A DNA stretch of 64,000 nucleotides from the NCBI RefSeq assembly GCF_000376385.1, contig NZ_AQWN01000003.1, positions 1-64,000 of the forward strand, written 5' to 3'. The number at the start of each line of letters is the position of its first letter. Within the stretch, counting starts at the first letter, position 1. This document shows, piece after piece, positions 52,603-63,101 of the stretch. The DNA is from Desulfurispora thermophila DSM 16022. GTDB taxonomy: Bacteria > Bacillota > Desulfotomaculia > Desulfotomaculales > Desulfurisporaceae. The notes beneath the pieces are model-generated. The model was given only the letters and a program-made list of their open reading frames with translations, was not told where the DNA came from and did no database searches. A program made the position numbers and the translations under genes.

Positions 52603-55338
52603 ATGCCCAGTCAGTGGCACATGTTAACCGGAGAGGAAGTCGCCCGCATGCTGGCTGTGGATCAATCCCAGGGGCTGGGTGAAAAAGAAGCCGAGGCGCG
52701 TTATAGAGAGGTTGGTCCCAACGATCTGCCCCGCCAGCAGGGTGTGCCCCTGTGGCAAATGTTTTTCAACCAGTTCAAGGATTTCATGGTGCTGGTTCTG
52801 CTGGCGGCCACCGCCATTTCCGGCTTGCTGGGGGAATATGCTGATGCGGTCACCATTATGTTGATAGTGGTGTTCAATGCCATCCTGGGCGTGCTGCAGG
52901 AGTTCCGGGCGGAAAAGTCCCTGGCCGCCCTGCAGAAGTTGACAGCTCCCGAAGCCCGGGTGGTCCGGAACGGCCAGGAAAAGAAGATCCTGGCCGCCCG
53001 CCTGGTGCCGGGTGATATTGTCCTGCTGGAGGCCGGGGACAGGGTGCCGGCCGATGTACGGCTTTTACAGACAGCCCAGCTGGAGGTGGAGGAATCCATT
53101 TTGACCGGTGAATCGCTTCCGGTGCGCAAGGATCCGGCCACTACCGGCAGCGGTGTGGGCGAACGCCGCAACATGGTCTTTATGGGCACTATGGTTACCC
53201 GGGGCCGGGGCCGGGGTATTGTGGTGGCCACCGGTCCGGCCACCGAGATGGGGCAAATCGCCCGCCTGCTGGCCGGGGCGCAGCATGAGCCCACGCCGCT
53301 GCAACGACGGTTGGCCCAACTGGGCGGATATCTGGTTGGTTTTTGCCTGCTGATCTGCGCGGCGGTGGTGGTGCTGGGGGTTTACCGGGGCGAGCCGCTC
53401 TATAACATGTTCCTGGCCGGAGTCAGCCTGGCGGTGGCCGCTATTCCGGAAGGATTGCCGGCCATTGTTACTGTAGTGCTGGCGGTGGGAGTACAGCGTA
53501 TGGCCCGCCGCCAGGCCATTGTGCGCAAATTGCCGGCCGTGGAAACACTGGGCTGCGCCACCGTGATCTGCGCTGACAAAACCGGTACCATTACTCAGAA
53601 CAAAATGCAGGTGCGACAGGTGGTTACTGCGGGCGGCAGCGTGGCCGAAATCACGGGGCAGGGGTATGAGCCGCGCGGTCAGCTCAAATTTTTGCGGGGG
53701 CGGGAAAGCAGGGATTGGCAATTGTTAATGAAGGCGGCGGCGCTTTGCAACAACGCCGTGTTGAAAAGGGGTGGACTGTCCATAAGCGGGTTTTTCCGCG
53801 GCCGGGCGGCCGGGCAGTACGATGGCTGGCAGGTGCAGGGCGACCCCACCGAGGGTGCGCTGCTGGTGATGGCGGCCCGCTGCGGTTTCTGGCGGGAAAA
53901 GCTGGTCCGGCCGGAAGAAATAGTGGCTGAGTTGCCATTTGAATCGGAAAGAAAGAGAATGACTGTGCTGGTGAGGGAAAAGACCGGGCTGGTGGCCTAC
54001 ACCAAAGGGGCGCCCGATGTTTTGCTGGAACTGTGCACTCACGCCTGCCGGGGGGAGCAAATTGTCCCGCTGACAGAGGACGTCAAACAACAAATCATGC
54101 AGCAGCACAGTGGGATGGCGGCTGGTGCTTTACGCGTGCTGGCCTTCGCCTGGCGGGCCTTGCCGTCCGCCGATATGGAACTTTCCCCGGAAAATGTGGA
54201 GCGCCAGATGGTGTTTCTGGGTATGGCCGGTATGTACGACCCGCCGCGGCCCCAGGTGGGCGGGGCGGTGGCCCTCTGCCGCCGGGCGGGCATAAAGACC
54301 GTGATGATCACGGGTGATCACAGATTGACGGCGCAGGCCGTGGCTCAGGAGATTGGCCTTATGGGGCGTGGCGACCAGATCCTGACCGGTCAGGAGCTGG
54401 ACCGGCTGCCCGACCACGAACTGAGCGCGCGGGCGGAGAAGGTCAGCGTGTATGCCCGGGTGACACCGCAGCACAAGTTGCGCATTGTGCGGGCCCTGCA
54501 GGAAAACGGCCATGTGGTGGCCATGACCGGGGACGGTGTGAATGATGCTCCGGCGGTGAAAAAAGCCGATATTGGCATCGCTATGGGGCAGTCGGGCACC
54601 GATGTGACGCGGGAAGCGGCCGGCATGGTGCTGGCCGACGATGACTTTTCCACCATTGTGGCCGCGGTGGAAGAAGGGCGCGGTATTTATGACAACATCC
54701 GCAAGTTCATCCGTTATTTGCTGTCCTGCAATGTGGGCGAAGTGCTGGTGATGTTTGTGGCCGTACTGGCCGGTCTGCCGCTGCCTCTCTTGCCCATGCA
54801 AATACTCTGGATGAATCTGGTCACCGACGGGCTGCCGGCCATGGCGCTGGGTATGGATCCCTACGACCGGGACATTATGTTCCGGCCGCCCCGCCATCCG
54901 CGGGAAAACATCTTTACCGGGGGATTGGGCTGGCGGATCCTGGGTAGCGGCGTCCTGATCGCAGCGGGTACTTTGCTGGTCTTCGCTCTGGCCTGGTATC
55001 AGTCCAAACAGCTGGATCTGGCCCGCACCATGGCTTTCAATACGCTGGTCTTCTTCCAGTTGTTCTACGTTTTCAGTTGTCGCTCGGAGTACCACAGCAT
55101 CTGGGAAGTGGGTTTGACCAGCAATCCCTACCTGCTGCTGGCCGTGGCCATCTCGGCTGCTCTGCAACTGCTGGTGAATTACGTTCCCCTGCTGCAGCGT
55201 CTTTTCCATGTGGTACCCCTGCACCCCGTCCAATGGGGGCTGGTCGTAGCCGTTACTCTGTTACCGCTTCTACTGGGTACAGTATACAGAACACTGCAAA
55301 AACGCCTGAAAGAAAAAATTATGTACTTGCGGGTCTAA
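52603..55338 (+). CDS. P2A-type (calcium-transporting) cation ATPase
   Basis: 911 residues. N-terminal cation-ATPase domain ([16 protein letters not shown]...[20 protein letters not shown]), actuator loop [10 protein letters not shown]4 [14 protein letters not shown] (PEGLP ion site), phosphorylated Asp at about 325 ([13 protein letters not shown]), KGAPDVLL nucleotide site, [21 protein letters not shown] hinge and the TM5-6 [15 protein letters not shown]. Ten TMs. The PEGLPA and N-x-x-TD residues are those of SERCA/PMR1-like Ca2+ pumps. ATG start after AAGGAG. Monocistronic. Confidence 0.92.
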   Translation: MPSQWHMLTGEEVARMLAVDQSQGLGEKEAEARYREVGPNDLPRQQGVPLWQMFFNQFKDFMVLVLLAATAISGLLGEYADAVTIMLIVVFNAILGVLQEFRAEKSLAALQKLTAPEARVVRNGQEKKILAARLVPGDIVLLEAGDRVPADVRLLQTAQLEVEESILTGESLPVRKDPATTGSGVGERRNMVFMGTMVTRGRGRGIVVATGPATEMGQIARLLAGAQHEPTPLQRRLAQLGGYLVGFCLLICAAVVVLGVYRGEPLYNMFLAGVSLAVAAIPEGLPAIVTVVLAVGVQRMARRQAIVRKLPAVETLGCATVICADKTGTITQNKMQVRQVVTAGGSVAEITGQGYEPRGQLKFLRGRESRDWQLLMKAAALCNNAVLKRGGLSISGFFRGRAAGQYDGWQVQGDPTEGALLVMAARCGFWREKLVRPEEIVAELPFESERKRMTVLVREKTGLVAYTKGAPDVLLELCTHACRGEQIVPLTEDVKQQIMQQHSGMAAGALRVLAFAWRALPSADMELSPENVERQMVFLGMAGMYDPPRPQVGGAVALCRRAGIKTVMITGDHRLTAQAVAQEIGLMGRGDQILTGQELDRLPDHELSARAEKVSVYARVTPQHKLRIVRALQENGHVVAMTGDGVNDAPAVKKADIGIAMGQSGTDVTREAAGMVLADDDFSTIVAAVEEGRGIYDNIRKFIRYLLSCNVGEVLVMFVAVLAGLPLPLLPMQILWMNLVTDGLPAMALGMDPYDRDIMFRPPRHPRENIFTGGLGWRILGSGVLIAAGTLLVFALAWYQSKQLDLARTMAFNTLVFFQLFYVFSCRSEYHSIWEVGLTSNPYLLLAVAISAALQLLVNYVPLLQRLFHVVPLHPVQWGLVVAVTLLPLLLGTVYRTLQKRLKEKIMYLRV

Positions 55339-55406
55339 AATGACATAATTAAGCAGGAAACGGGCTATTTTTAATGAATAAGTAAGATGGAGACCGAGCG
55401 GAAAAA

Positions 55407-55452
55407 GCAGGCAGGGCAGTGAAAATGTCCTTTTACTGACCTGTCCTGTCTT
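55407..55452 (+). terminator. Probable terminator of the ATPase gene
   Basis: GCAGGCAGGGCAGTGAAAA pairs imperfectly with TTTTACTGACCTGTCCTG and is followed by TCTTTCTTT, 70 bp after the ATPase stop. Confidence 0.55.
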
Positions 55453-55479
55453 TCTTTATGAACAAGGGGTGGCGCGAGA

Positions 55480-56343
55480 TTGCAGTTTATCAAAATGCAT
55501 GGACTGGGCAATGATTTCGTGATTGTGGACTGGCTGGGGCAATCGGGATTACCCTGTCGAGAAGAGGACTTGGGTGACCTGGCCCGGCGGGTGTGTGACA
55601 GGCATTTCGGGATCGGGGCGGACGGGCTGGTTTTATTGCGTCGGTCCCAGCGCGCCGATGTTTTTATGCAAATCATCAACTCGGACGGCAGTGAAGCCGA
55701 AATGTGCGGCAATGCCATCCGCTGTGTAGCCTTGTATTTATACAAACGGGGCATTGTGTCGAACCGGCTGATGGCGGTAGAAACCAGAGCCGGCATCATG
55801 CGACCCGAAGTGGTCTGTGCTCCGGACGGCAGTGTGACCGGAGTGCGGGTGGACATGGGTGAGCCCCGCCTGGAACGCGGGCAAATCCCCATGCAGGGAC
55901 CACCCGGCCGGGTGATTGACGAACCTCTGTCTGTAGCCGGTCAGGAGTTTAGAATTACCTGTGTCTCCATGGGCAACCCGCACTGTGTAATCTTTGTGCC
56001 CGAGCTGGACCGGGTGCCCCTGAGTGACTGGGGGCCGCAGGTGGAAACCCACGCTGCTTTCCCCAGCAAGACCAATGTGGAGTTTGTTCAGGTGCTCAGC
56101 CGGGATGAAGTGCGGATGCGGGTCTGGGAGCGGGGAGCCGGTCCCACCCTGGCCTGCGGTACCGGGGCCTGCGCCACGGCCGTGGCGGCCAGCTTAAATG
56201 GCCTGACCGGCCGGCGGGTAAAGGTCAACCTGTTGGCCGGGGCGCTGGATATCCACTGGGCGGAAGACGGCCGCGTATACATGACCGGCCCGGCCACCGA
56301 AGTGTTCACGGGGGTGTATATCGACACTGTGCTGCATATTTGA
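55480..56343 (+). CDS. dapF: Diaminopimelate epimerase
   Basis: 287 residues, two-fold repeated fold. Catalytic Cys pair in [17 protein letters not shown] and [16 protein letters not shown]; start [15 protein letters not shown] and [13 protein letters not shown] are family blocks. Converts LL-DAP to meso-DAP for lysine and peptidoglycan. TTG start, AAGGGG about 12 bases before. Followed by dapL, which makes its substrate. Confidence 0.96.
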   Translation: MQFIKMHGLGNDFVIVDWLGQSGLPCREEDLGDLARRVCDRHFGIGADGLVLLRRSQRADVFMQIINSDGSEAEMCGNAIRCVALYLYKRGIVSNRLMAVETRAGIMRPEVVCAPDGSVTGVRVDMGEPRLERGQIPMQGPPGRVIDEPLSVAGQEFRITCVSMGNPHCVIFVPELDRVPLSDWGPQVETHAAFPSKTNVEFVQVLSRDEVRMRVWERGAGPTLACGTGACATAVAASLNGLTGRRVKVNLLAGALDIHWAEDGRVYMTGPATEVFTGVYIDTVLHI

Positions 56344-56367
56344 ACCTTTTATTTCAGCATAAGCACA

Positions 56368-56450
56368 GCGTGCCATTCCTGAGTGAGCCCGTCCGGGGTG
56401 CCGGCTAAAGAATCCGGCGAGGGTGCGACAGCGGTCCGGGCGGCGCGGAG
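56368..56450 (-). repeat. Partial inverted copy of the 206-bp foldback element
   Basis: Read on the minus strand, this matches the right half of copies 1 and 2: CCGCGCC, CCCGG, CGCACCCTCGCCGG, CCGGACGGGCT, CTCAGGAA, GGCAC, with gaps and substitutions. The left arm and terminal CACACCC are missing. It fills most of the dapF-dapL gap. Confidence 0.65.
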
Positions 56451-56487
56451 TGGTACAAAATAACTCAGAGGGAAAGGATGAGCAAAC

Positions 56488-57666
56488 TTGCCATTTGCCG
56501 AAGCACAACGCATAAAAAATCTCCCCCCCTATTTGTTTGCCCGCATTGAGAAATTGATTGCCGATAAAAAAGCGGCCGGGGTGGACATTATCAGCCTGGG
56601 GATTGGCGACCCCGACCTGCCCACCCCCGACTATATAATTGACGAACTCTGCCGCCAGGCGCGGGTGGCCGAGAACCACCAGTATCCTTCCTCCGTGGGC
56701 CTGCTGTCCTACCGGCAGGCCGTGGCCGATTGGTATAAACAGCGCTTTGGTGTGGAACTGGATCCCAAAACCCAGGTGGTCTCGCTGATCGGGTCCAAAG
56801 AGGGGATTGCCCACATTTCCTGGTGCTACCTGGATCCGGGGGATATCGTGCTGGTCCCCGACCCGGGTTACCCGGTTTACGCAGGCGGTGCCATCCTGGC
56901 CGGAGCACAGCCCTACTATATGCCCTTAACCCGCGAGAACGGCTTTTTGCCCGACCTGGATGCCATTCCCGCCGATATCGCCCGGCGGGCCAAAATGATG
57001 TTCATCAACTATCCCAACAACCCCACCGGGGCGGTGGCTGACGATGCCTTTTACCGGCGGGTGATAGACTTCGCCCGGGAGTACAACATCCTGGTCTGCC
57101 ATGACGCGGCCTACTCCGAGGTTTCCTACGACGGGTACCGCCCGCCCAGCTTTTTGCAGTTTCCCGGGGCCAGCGAAGTGGGGATAGAGTTCAACTCGGT
57201 CTCCAAGGCTTACAACATGACCGGCTGGCGGATAGGCTGGGCTGCCGGTAATCCGGCCGTGGTGGAGGCGCTGGGGCGGCTGAAGTCCAACCTGGATTCC
57301 GGGCAGTTCCAGGCGGTGCAATACGCGGCCATCGCCGGCCTGACCGCGCCCCAGGACTTTGTTTTCCAGATGCAAAAGGTATATCAGGAGCGGCGGGATA
57401 TGCTGGTAAATGCCTTGAATGAAATGGGCTGGCAGCTGGAGAAGCCGCGGGCGACCTTTTACATCTGGGCCCCCGTGCCCAAAGGTTACACTTCGGAGAG
57501 CTTTGCCGAAGCGGTGCTGGAAAAGGCGGCCGTGGTGGTCACGCCTGGCACTGGATACGGCCCCAGCGGGGCGGGGTATGTCCGCATGTCTCTGACATTG
57601 CCCACCGCGCGGCTTGAGGAGGCTGTGGAACGCCTGAAAAAGCACATCGGACCGGTCAGTTTTTAA
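56488..57666 (+). CDS. dapL: LL-diaminopimelate aminotransferase
   Basis: 392 residues, PLP fold type I. Makes LL-DAP directly from tetrahydrodipicolinate. DapL-type start [45 protein letters not shown], then [29 protein letters not shown], and the PLP lysine in [23 protein letters not shown] start after AAAGGATG. Sits between dapF and a second aminotransferase. Confidence 0.94.
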   Translation: MPFAEAQRIKNLPPYLFARIEKLIADKKAAGVDIISLGIGDPDLPTPDYIIDELCRQARVAENHQYPSSVGLLSYRQAVADWYKQRFGVELDPKTQVVSLIGSKEGIAHISWCYLDPGDIVLVPDPGYPVYAGGAILAGAQPYYMPLTRENGFLPDLDAIPADIARRAKMMFINYPNNPTGAVADDAFYRRVIDFAREYNILVCHDAAYSEVSYDGYRPPSFLQFPGASEVGIEFNSVSKAYNMTGWRIGWAAGNPAVVEALGRLKSNLDSGQFQAVQYAAIAGLTAPQDFVFQMQKVYQERRDMLVNALNEMGWQLEKPRATFYIWAPVPKGYTSESFAEAVLEKAAVVVTPGTGYGPSGAGYVRMSLTLPTARLEEAVERLKKHIGPVSF

Positions 57667-57700
57667 ACATTTATCTTTTTTAAGGAGGCATTTGCAGAAA

Positions 57701-58894
57701 ATGAACCTAGCACAGCGCGCCCTGGGCATCAGCCCTTCTCCCACCCTGTCTATTGACGCCAAAGCCAAGAAAATGATTGCCCAGGGGCTGGACGTCATCA
57801 ACTTCGGCGTGGGCGAACCCGATTTTGACACGCCGCAGCACATCAAGGACGCAGCCATGGAAGCTATTCAGAAGGGCATGACCAAGTACACGGCCGTGGC
57901 GGGTACCGACCAGCTCAAGCAGGCCATTGTGGCCAAGTTCAAGCAAGACAACGGGTTGGACTACCAGCCGGGGCAGATTGTGGTTTCCTGTGGCGCCAAG
58001 CATTCCCTGTACAACGCCTTTCAAGTGCTTTGCCAGCCCGGTGATGAAGTGATTCTGCCCGCTCCCTACTGGGTCAGCTATCTGGAGCAGATCAAACTGG
58101 CCGGGGCGCAGCCGGTGATTGTGAACACTCGCCAGGAAAACGACTTCAAACTGACCGTGGCCGAGCTGGAGGCGGCCATTACGCCCCGCACGCGCCTGAT
58201 CATTCTGAACAGCCCTTCCAACCCCACCGGTTCGGTTTATACACGGCAGGAACTGGCAGCGCTGGGTGAAGTGCTGGTCAAGCATAAAATAGCTATTATA
58301 TCTGACGAGATATATGAAAAGCTGATCTATGACGGGCTGGAGCATGTGAGCATTGCCTCCTTGAGTCCGGAACTGAAGGAGCAAACCGTGGTGATCAACG
58401 GGGTTTCCAAGTCCTACGCCATGACTGGCTGGCGGATCGGTTATGCCGCGGCGCCGGCGGCTGTGGCCAAGGCCATGGCCGACCTGCAGAGCCATTCCAC
58501 TTCCAACCCCACATCCATAGCCCAGGCCGCCAGTGTGGCCGCTTTAACCGGTACGCAGCAGCCGCTGCAGGATATGTTGCGCGAGTTCAACCGGCGGCGC
58601 GACTTCATGCTGGAAAGGATCCGGCAGATTCCCGGTGTGCAATGCCGGCAGCCGGGGGGTGCCTTCTACCTTTTTCCCGATGTGAGCAGTTACTTTGGGA
58701 AATCATACCGGGGCAGGGTGGTGAGCAGCGCCTCGGATCTGGCCGACCTGTTGCTGGAGGAAGCCAGGGTGGCGCTGGTGCCGGGCATTGCCTTCGGGGA
58801 TGATAGATTTATCCGCCTTTCCTATGCCACTTCCATGGAAAAGATTGCGCAGGGGCTGGAGCGGATTGCCGCTCTGCTGGATGGGATAAAATAA
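57701..58894 (+). CDS. Class I aspartate/aromatic-type aminotransferase
   Basis: 397 residues, PLP fold type I, group Ib (bacterial AspC/AspB-like). Motifs: SPTLSIDAKAKKMIAQGLDVINFGVGEPDFDTP, APYWVSYLEQI, LNSPSNPTG, SDEIYEKLIYDG, and PLP lysine in NGVSKSYAMTGWRIGYAA. Likely makes aspartate from oxaloacetate, the entry to the lysine/DAP route. ATG at 57701, 12 bases after AAGGAGG; TTG at 57692 is too close to it. Terminator follows. Confidence 0.92.
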   Translation: MNLAQRALGISPSPTLSIDAKAKKMIAQGLDVINFGVGEPDFDTPQHIKDAAMEAIQKGMTKYTAVAGTDQLKQAIVAKFKQDNGLDYQPGQIVVSCGAKHSLYNAFQVLCQPGDEVILPAPYWVSYLEQIKLAGAQPVIVNTRQENDFKLTVAELEAAITPRTRLIILNSPSNPTGSVYTRQELAALGEVLVKHKIAIISDEIYEKLIYDGLEHVSIASLSPELKEQTVVINGVSKSYAMTGWRIGYAAAPAAVAKAMADLQSHSTSNPTSIAQAASVAALTGTQQPLQDMLREFNRRRDFMLERIRQIPGVQCRQPGGAFYLFPDVSSYFGKSYRGRVVSSASDLADLLLEEARVALVPGIAFGDDRFIRLSYATSMEKIAQGLERIAALLDGIK

Positions 58895-58909
58895 TATCTC
58901 TGAGGTACG

Positions 58910-58947
58910 AAAGTGCAGGAAATGATAAAAAACTCCTGCACTTTTCT
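58910..58947 (+). terminator. Terminator after the dap/aminotransferase cluster
   Basis: AAAGTGCAGGA and TCCTGCACTTTT with a 13-base A-rich loop, then CTTTA. Confidence 0.85.
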
Positions 58948-58977
58948 TTAGCGCTGCGCCGTGTATTGAACATTCGT

Positions 58978-58997
58978 CCGGCCGGCGCGCCGGCCGG
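58978..58997. repeat. Perfect 20-bp GC palindrome upstream of yicC
   Basis: CCGGCCGGCGCGCCGGCCGG, self-complementary, 14 bases before the yicC ribosome site. No T-run. Might be an operator or a foldback in the mRNA leader. Confidence 0.5.
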
Positions 58998-59023
58998 GCA
59001 ATCTAGAAAATGGAGTGATTTAC

Positions 59024-59908
59024 TTGCCTTACAGTATGACTGGCTACGGGCGGGGAGAATCCGCCGGGTGTGGGAAAAAATTTGTGGTGGAGCTGAAAAC
59101 CGTCAACCATCGCTATGTGGAAGTACACCTGCGCTTTCCCAGGAATTTTAACTCGCTGGTTTTGGAGGAAAGAGCCCGCAAGCTGATCCTGCAAACCGTG
59201 GCCCGGGGCCGGGTGGACGGTTTTATTACAGTGGAAGACATAGGAGAAAAAAATGCTGCCGTGCAAGTTGACAAAGAACTGGCGGCAGCTTATTATAAGG
59301 CAATGAGGGAAACCCTGACAGAGCTCGGTATATCTTCCTCAATTGAGCCAGAGCACCTTTTTTCGCGTCCGGGAGTGCTCAGCCTGGTGGAACCCGAAGT
59401 AGACGCGGAGGAATTGTGGGGTGTGCTGGAAAGCGCTCTGCGTGATGCGCTGCAGCAACTGCTGGACATGCGGCGCACGGAAGGCGAAAAACTCCAGGCC
59501 GATTTGCTACAGCGCCTGCAACTGGTGGAGAATTACACCCGGGAAATTGAAGTCCGTTCCCCGCTGGTGGTGGACGAATATCGCCAGCGTCTGGTGCAGC
59601 GGCTGGCCGAGATTATACCGGACAATATGCCCGACCAGCAGCGGCTGATGCAGGAAGTGGCCATGTATGCCGAGCGCTGCAGTATTACCGAGGAACTGGT
59701 GCGCCTTTTCAGCCACCTGGAGCAGGCCCGGGTAATCCTGGGGCAACCGGGAGCCGTGGGGCGCAAGATGGATTTCCTGCTGCAGGAAATGAACCGGGAA
59801 GTAAATACCATTGGATCCAAGTCGTCCGATTTACAGATCAGCCGGACGGTTGTGGAGATTAAAAGCGAGCTGGAAAAGATCCGCGAGCAGGTGCAGAACC
59901 TGGAGTAG
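59024..59908 (+). CDS. yicC: YicC/YloC-family endoribonuclease
   Basis: 294 residues. N-terminal YicC_N domain starting [10 protein letters not shown] and [19 protein letters not shown]-terminal DUF1732 ([24 protein letters not shown]). Acts as a single-strand endoribonuclease. TTG at 59024 lies 8 bases after GGAG, and gives the expected start near MxxSMTGYG. First gene of yicC-remA-gmk-rpoZ-coaBC. Confidence 0.93.
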   Translation: MPYSMTGYGRGESAGCGKKFVVELKTVNHRYVEVHLRFPRNFNSLVLEERARKLILQTVARGRVDGFITVEDIGEKNAAVQVDKELAAAYYKAMRETLTELGISSSIEPEHLFSRPGVLSLVEPEVDAEELWGVLESALRDALQQLLDMRRTEGEKLQADLLQRLQLVENYTREIEVRSPLVVDEYRQRLVQRLAEIIPDNMPDQQRLMQEVAMYAERCSITEELVRLFSHLEQARVILGQPGAVGRKMDFLLQEMNREVNTIGSKSSDLQISRTVVEIKSELEKIREQVQNLE

Positions 59909-59928
59909 TAAAGAATGAGGTGGATGAC

Positions 59929-60219
59929 GTGGACATTAAACTCATTAACATTGGTTTCGGCAATATTGTATCCGCCAACCGGATAGTGGCCATTGTCAGT
60001 CCGGAGTCGGCCCCCATCAAACGGATTATATCCGACGCCCGCGAGAGGGGGATGCTGGTGGATGCTACCTATGGACGCCGTACCCGGGCGGTAATTATCA
60101 CTGACAGTGAACATGTAATTCTTTCGGCCGTACAGCCGGAAACCGTCGCCCACCGCCTGTACACCAAAGAGGTGGCGGCCAGCAACAATCAGGACAATAG
60201 CGGTGAAGAGGACGAGTAG
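59929..60219 (+). CDS. remA: RemA/DUF370 DNA-binding regulatory protein
   Basis: 96 residues. [59 protein letters not shown] is the family core; the acidic tail is extra. In Bacillus RemA activates matrix and osmoprotection genes. GTG at 59929, with GAGG 8 bases before, is preferred over 59920. 3 bp before gmk. Confidence 0.93.
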   Translation: MDIKLINIGFGNIVSANRIVAIVSPESAPIKRIISDARERGMLVDATYGRRTRAVIITDSEHVILSAVQPETVAHRLYTKEVAASNNQDNSGEEDE

Positions 60220-60222
60220 ACC

Positions 60223-60825
60223 ATGTCCGAAGGGTTATTGCTGGTGATTTCCGGCCCGTCCGGGGCGGGGAAGGGTACACTGTGCCGGGCTCTGTGCCAG
60301 CGCTGCCCGCAAATTAGTCTGTCTGTTTCTGCCACCACCCGGCCGCCCCGTTCGGGAGAAGTGCACGGGCGGGAGTATTTTTTTCTCAGCCGGGACGATT
60401 TTGAGGAGAGAGTAAAGGCGGGGGGATTTCTGGAATGGGCCACCTATTTGGGTAACTACTATGGCACACCGCGTGAGCCGGTGCAAAAAATGCTGGCGCA
60501 GGGGCGCGATGTGGTGCTGGAGATTGATGTGCAAGGTGGCTTGCAGGTGAGGAAGTCATACCCATCGGCAGTGTTGATTTTTATTCTGCCTCCCGACTGG
60601 CAGACGCTCAAACAGCGCCTGTTGGGACGCGGCACAGAAGATGAACTGGCGGTGGAAGAGCGCCTGGGCGTAGCGCTGGGTGAACTGGACGTTATTACCC
60701 AGTATGATTACCTGGTCATAAATGATAACCTATCCACAGCGGTGGATACCGTGGCCTGTATCATTACGGCGGAAAAGTGCCGTACGGTGAGGAATAAATT
60801 GCCCGCGGACTGGAAAAATCCTTAA
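60223..60825 (+). CDS. gmk: Guanylate kinase
   Basis: 200 residues. P-loop ISGPSGAGKGTLCRAL, GMP-binding SVSATTRPPRSGEVHGREYFFLS, then FLEWATYLGNYYGTP and EIDVQGGLQV. Phosphorylates GMP to GDP. Standard place between remA and rpoZ. Confidence 0.97.
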   Translation: MSEGLLLVISGPSGAGKGTLCRALCQRCPQISLSVSATTRPPRSGEVHGREYFFLSRDDFEERVKAGGFLEWATYLGNYYGTPREPVQKMLAQGRDVVLEIDVQGGLQVRKSYPSAVLIFILPPDWQTLKQRLLGRGTEDELAVEERLGVALGELDVITQYDYLVINDNLSTAVDTVACIITAEKCRTVRNKLPADWKNP

Positions 60826-60844
60826 CGTGGGAGGGGTGTGCAGC

Positions 60845-61063
60845 ATGAATCAGGTCAGCCTGGACAATTTGATGGATAAAGTGGACAGCCGCTACACGCT
60901 GGTGGTGATTGCCGCCAAGCGGGCGCGCATGTTGACCGAGCGCAAGGACAATGAAAAGGACAAGGAAGAAGGACCGGCGAAAAAAAAACCGGTGACAGTT
61001 GCTCTGGAAGAGATCATGGCGGGAAAAATTGCCTACCGCCGCACCAGACAGGGAATAAAGTAG
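60845..61063 (+). CDS. rpoZ: RNA polymerase omega subunit
   Basis: 72 residues: VSLDNLMDKVDSRYTLVVIAAKRARML, acidic-basic middle, VTVALEEIMAGKIAYRR. ATG at 60845 with GGGAGGGG before. Helps assemble RNA polymerase. Confidence 0.95.
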   Translation: MNQVSLDNLMDKVDSRYTLVVIAAKRARMLTERKDNEKDKEEGPAKKKPVTVALEEIMAGKIAYRRTRQGIK

Positions 61064-61076
61064 CGGGTGTTGTGGA

Positions 61077-62279
61077 ATGATGCTGCAGGGTAAATGGATT
61101 ACACTGGGAGTAAGCGGCGGCATTGCAGCTTACAAGGCAGCCGACCTGGCCAGTAAACTAACTGCCCAGGGTGCGGCCGTGCATGTCATATTGACCGCCG
61201 CGGCGGCCAGGTTTGTGGGACCGGTTACCTTTGCCGGGGTGACCGGTCATTTTGTCCATCAGGATATGTTTGCCAATTCGCCGGATTGCGCCATTCCTCA
61301 CATTGACCTGGCTTCCCGGGCGGATTTGCTGGTAATCGCGCCGGCCACGGCCAACGTGCTGGCCAAGTTGGCCGCCGGGCTGGCCGATGATCTGCTTTCC
61401 GCCACGGCTCTGGCCGCCACCTGTCCGGTGCTGGTCTGCCCGGCCATGAACGCGGCCATGTATCAACACCCGGCCGTGCAGAAAAACCTCCAGGTGCTGG
61501 AGTCTTACGGCTATCACATCCTGGAGCCGGCCAGCGGGCGCATGGCCTGCGGTACTGTAGGCAAAGGACGGTTGCCGGAAACCAGTGTGATTTTGGAGAA
61601 GATCTACCAGCTCCTGACGCCGCAGGGCAATTTAAGCGGGCTCAAAGTGCTGGTGACGGCCGGTGGTACCCGGGAACCCATTGACCCGGTGCGTTATATC
61701 TCCAACCGCAGTTCGGGCAAAATGGGCTACGCGCTGGCCCGGGCGGCCGCCCAGCGCGGGGCCCGGGTGACACTGGTCACCACGCCCACCGCTTTGGAAC
61801 CACCACCGGGGGTGGAGGTGGTGCGGGTGGAAACCGCGCAGCAGATGCTGGAGGCGGTCATGGCCGTCTACGACCGGGTGGAGGTGGTGATCAAAGCGGC
61901 GGCTGTGGCCGATTACCGGCCGGCCCGGATGGCGGAGCAGAAAATTAAAAAGAGCGATGCAATGTTGGTGTTGGAACTGGTCAAAAACCCGGACATTCTG
62001 GGCCAGCTGGGCCAGCACAAGCGGCCCGGCGTCACGCTGGTGGGTTTTGCGGCCGAGACTGCGGACCTGTTGCAAAACGCGGCGGACAAACTGCGCCGCA
62101 AAAATCTGGACCTGATTGTGGCCAATGATGTCACTGTCCCGGGGGCTGGTTTTGGCAGTGACACCAATGTTGTCAAGTTGCTCTATGCGGATGGCAGTGT
62201 CAAGGATGTGCCGCGCCTGGACAAACTGGAGCTGGCGCATCTGATCTGGGACGAGGTGCTCAGGCTGCGCGGCAAATAG
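61077..62279 (+). CDS. coaBC: Bifunctional phosphopantothenoylcysteine decarboxylase/synthase
   Basis: 400 residues. CoaC half: GVSGGIAAYKAADLASKL, catalytic His near VHQDMF...IPHIDLASRADLLVIAPATANVLAK, CPAMNAAMY, and GRMACGTVGKGRL with the Cys. CoaB half: VTAGGTREPIDPVRYISNRSSGKMGYALA, KAAAVADYRP, IVANDV. Steps 2-3 of CoA synthesis. Tandem ATGs at 61077/61080. Confidence 0.96.
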   Translation: MMLQGKWITLGVSGGIAAYKAADLASKLTAQGAAVHVILTAAAARFVGPVTFAGVTGHFVHQDMFANSPDCAIPHIDLASRADLLVIAPATANVLAKLAAGLADDLLSATALAATCPVLVCPAMNAAMYQHPAVQKNLQVLESYGYHILEPASGRMACGTVGKGRLPETSVILEKIYQLLTPQGNLSGLKVLVTAGGTREPIDPVRYISNRSSGKMGYALARAAAQRGARVTLVTTPTALEPPPGVEVVRVETAQQMLEAVMAVYDRVEVVIKAAAVADYRPARMAEQKIKKSDAMLVLELVKNPDILGQLGQHKRPGVTLVGFAAETADLLQNAADKLRRKNLDLIVANDVTVPGAGFGSDTNVVKLLYADGSVKDVPRLDKLELAHLIWDEVLRLRGK

Positions 62280-62280
62280 A

Positions 62281-62306
62281 AAAGCACGGCGATGGCCGTG
62301 CTTTTC
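62281..62306 (+). terminator. Terminator after coaBC
   Basis: AAAAGCACGGC and GCCGTGCTTTT around GATG, directly after the stop. Confidence 0.88.
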
Positions 62307-62367
62307 TGTTACGGGAGAAATGCATTGCCCTGGAAAGTGTGGTCAAGCCAGTATGCGTCCGCTGAAA

Positions 62368-62727
62368 TTAATAGTTGTGTGTACCAATTACCACTGGCTT
62401 GCCAAACTTGTTCTGCAGCATCTGGGATATTTTTTCCAGATTGATGGGGCAGGCCGCGGTCTGGTTGGCTTTCACCATGCAGGTGCCCAGGTGAATGGCG
62501 TCGATGTCCACGTCCAGGTAATCGGCCATTTCCATCACCAGCTGGGCCTTGGGCATAACCAGACCGGGGCAGTCCCCGCAGCCGAACATGGCCACCACGC
62601 GCACATCGTCATCGTAGCGGGCAAACTCGCCGTCTTTTTTCTCGGAAGCCTTGAAGCACTTCATACAGGCCATGCAATGAATGTCCCGGATTTTGGCGCA
62701 GGTGATAATGGCGATCCTTTTACTCAC
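62368..62727 (-). CDS. CGGC-domain putative metal-binding protein
   Basis: 119 residues. KRIAIITCAKIRDIHCMACMKCFKASEKKDGEFARY, then VAMFGCGDCPG, HLGTCMVKAN, and ACP: the cysteine set of CGGC proteins of anaerobes, probably a metal or cluster binder. Function unknown. GTG at 62727 is 9 bases after AGGAGG; the longer frame to 62787 has no such site. Confidence 0.85.
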   Translation of the reverse strand: MSKRIAIITCAKIRDIHCMACMKCFKASEKKDGEFARYDDDVRVVAMFGCGDCPGLVMPKAQLVMEMADYLDVDIDAIHLGTCMVKANQTAACPINLEKISQMLQNKFGKPVVIGTHNY

Positions 62728-62802
62728 AACAAGATACCTCCTGCAGATATTAATATTCTGTCCATTGGATTTCGCCACGGCTTTCATTTATCCTGCAGGA
62801 GT

Positions 62803-63099
62803 TCAAAAATCTTTAAGCGTTTTCAGCGATACCTTGATTGTGCTAACAACGTTGCCCTCCAGTTTTTGCCGGATTAGCTCCCGCAGTCTGTCCAGGCTGG
62901 CGGTTTTGCCAATCACCTGGTCTCCCAGAACATAATAGGGACGCAGGGGTAAATCGGGTGTTATCATTGCCGCGCTGGCTTCGTCCAGCACTACTTCCAG
63001 TTGACCGGCAAACTCCTCCTGCAAGCACATGGCCTGGTAGACCATGTGGCGGCAACTGGCGCCGGCCGGTTTGGTTAAACATACTAACAGTTTGAGCAA
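62803..63099 (-). CDS. Small thioredoxin-fold-like protein, unknown
   Basis: 98 residues from TTG 63099 (AGGAGG 8 bases before, inside the end of the Nudix gene; TTG 63105 is too near it). LKLLVCLTKPAGASCRHMVYQAMCLQEEF ... LEVVLDEASAAM...RPYYVLGDQVIGKTASLDRLRELI resembles a thioredoxin-like fold by layout (beta-alpha-beta, cis-Pro-like RPYYVLGD), with two early Cys spaced by nine residues instead of CxxC. Assignment is weak. Co-transcribed with the Nudix gene. Confidence 0.55.
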   Translation of the reverse strand: MLKLLVCLTKPAGASCRHMVYQAMCLQEEFAGQLEVVLDEASAAMITPDLPLRPYYVLGDQVIGKTASLDRLRELIRQKLEGNVVSTIKVSLKTLKDF

Positions 63100-63101
63100 A
63101 C

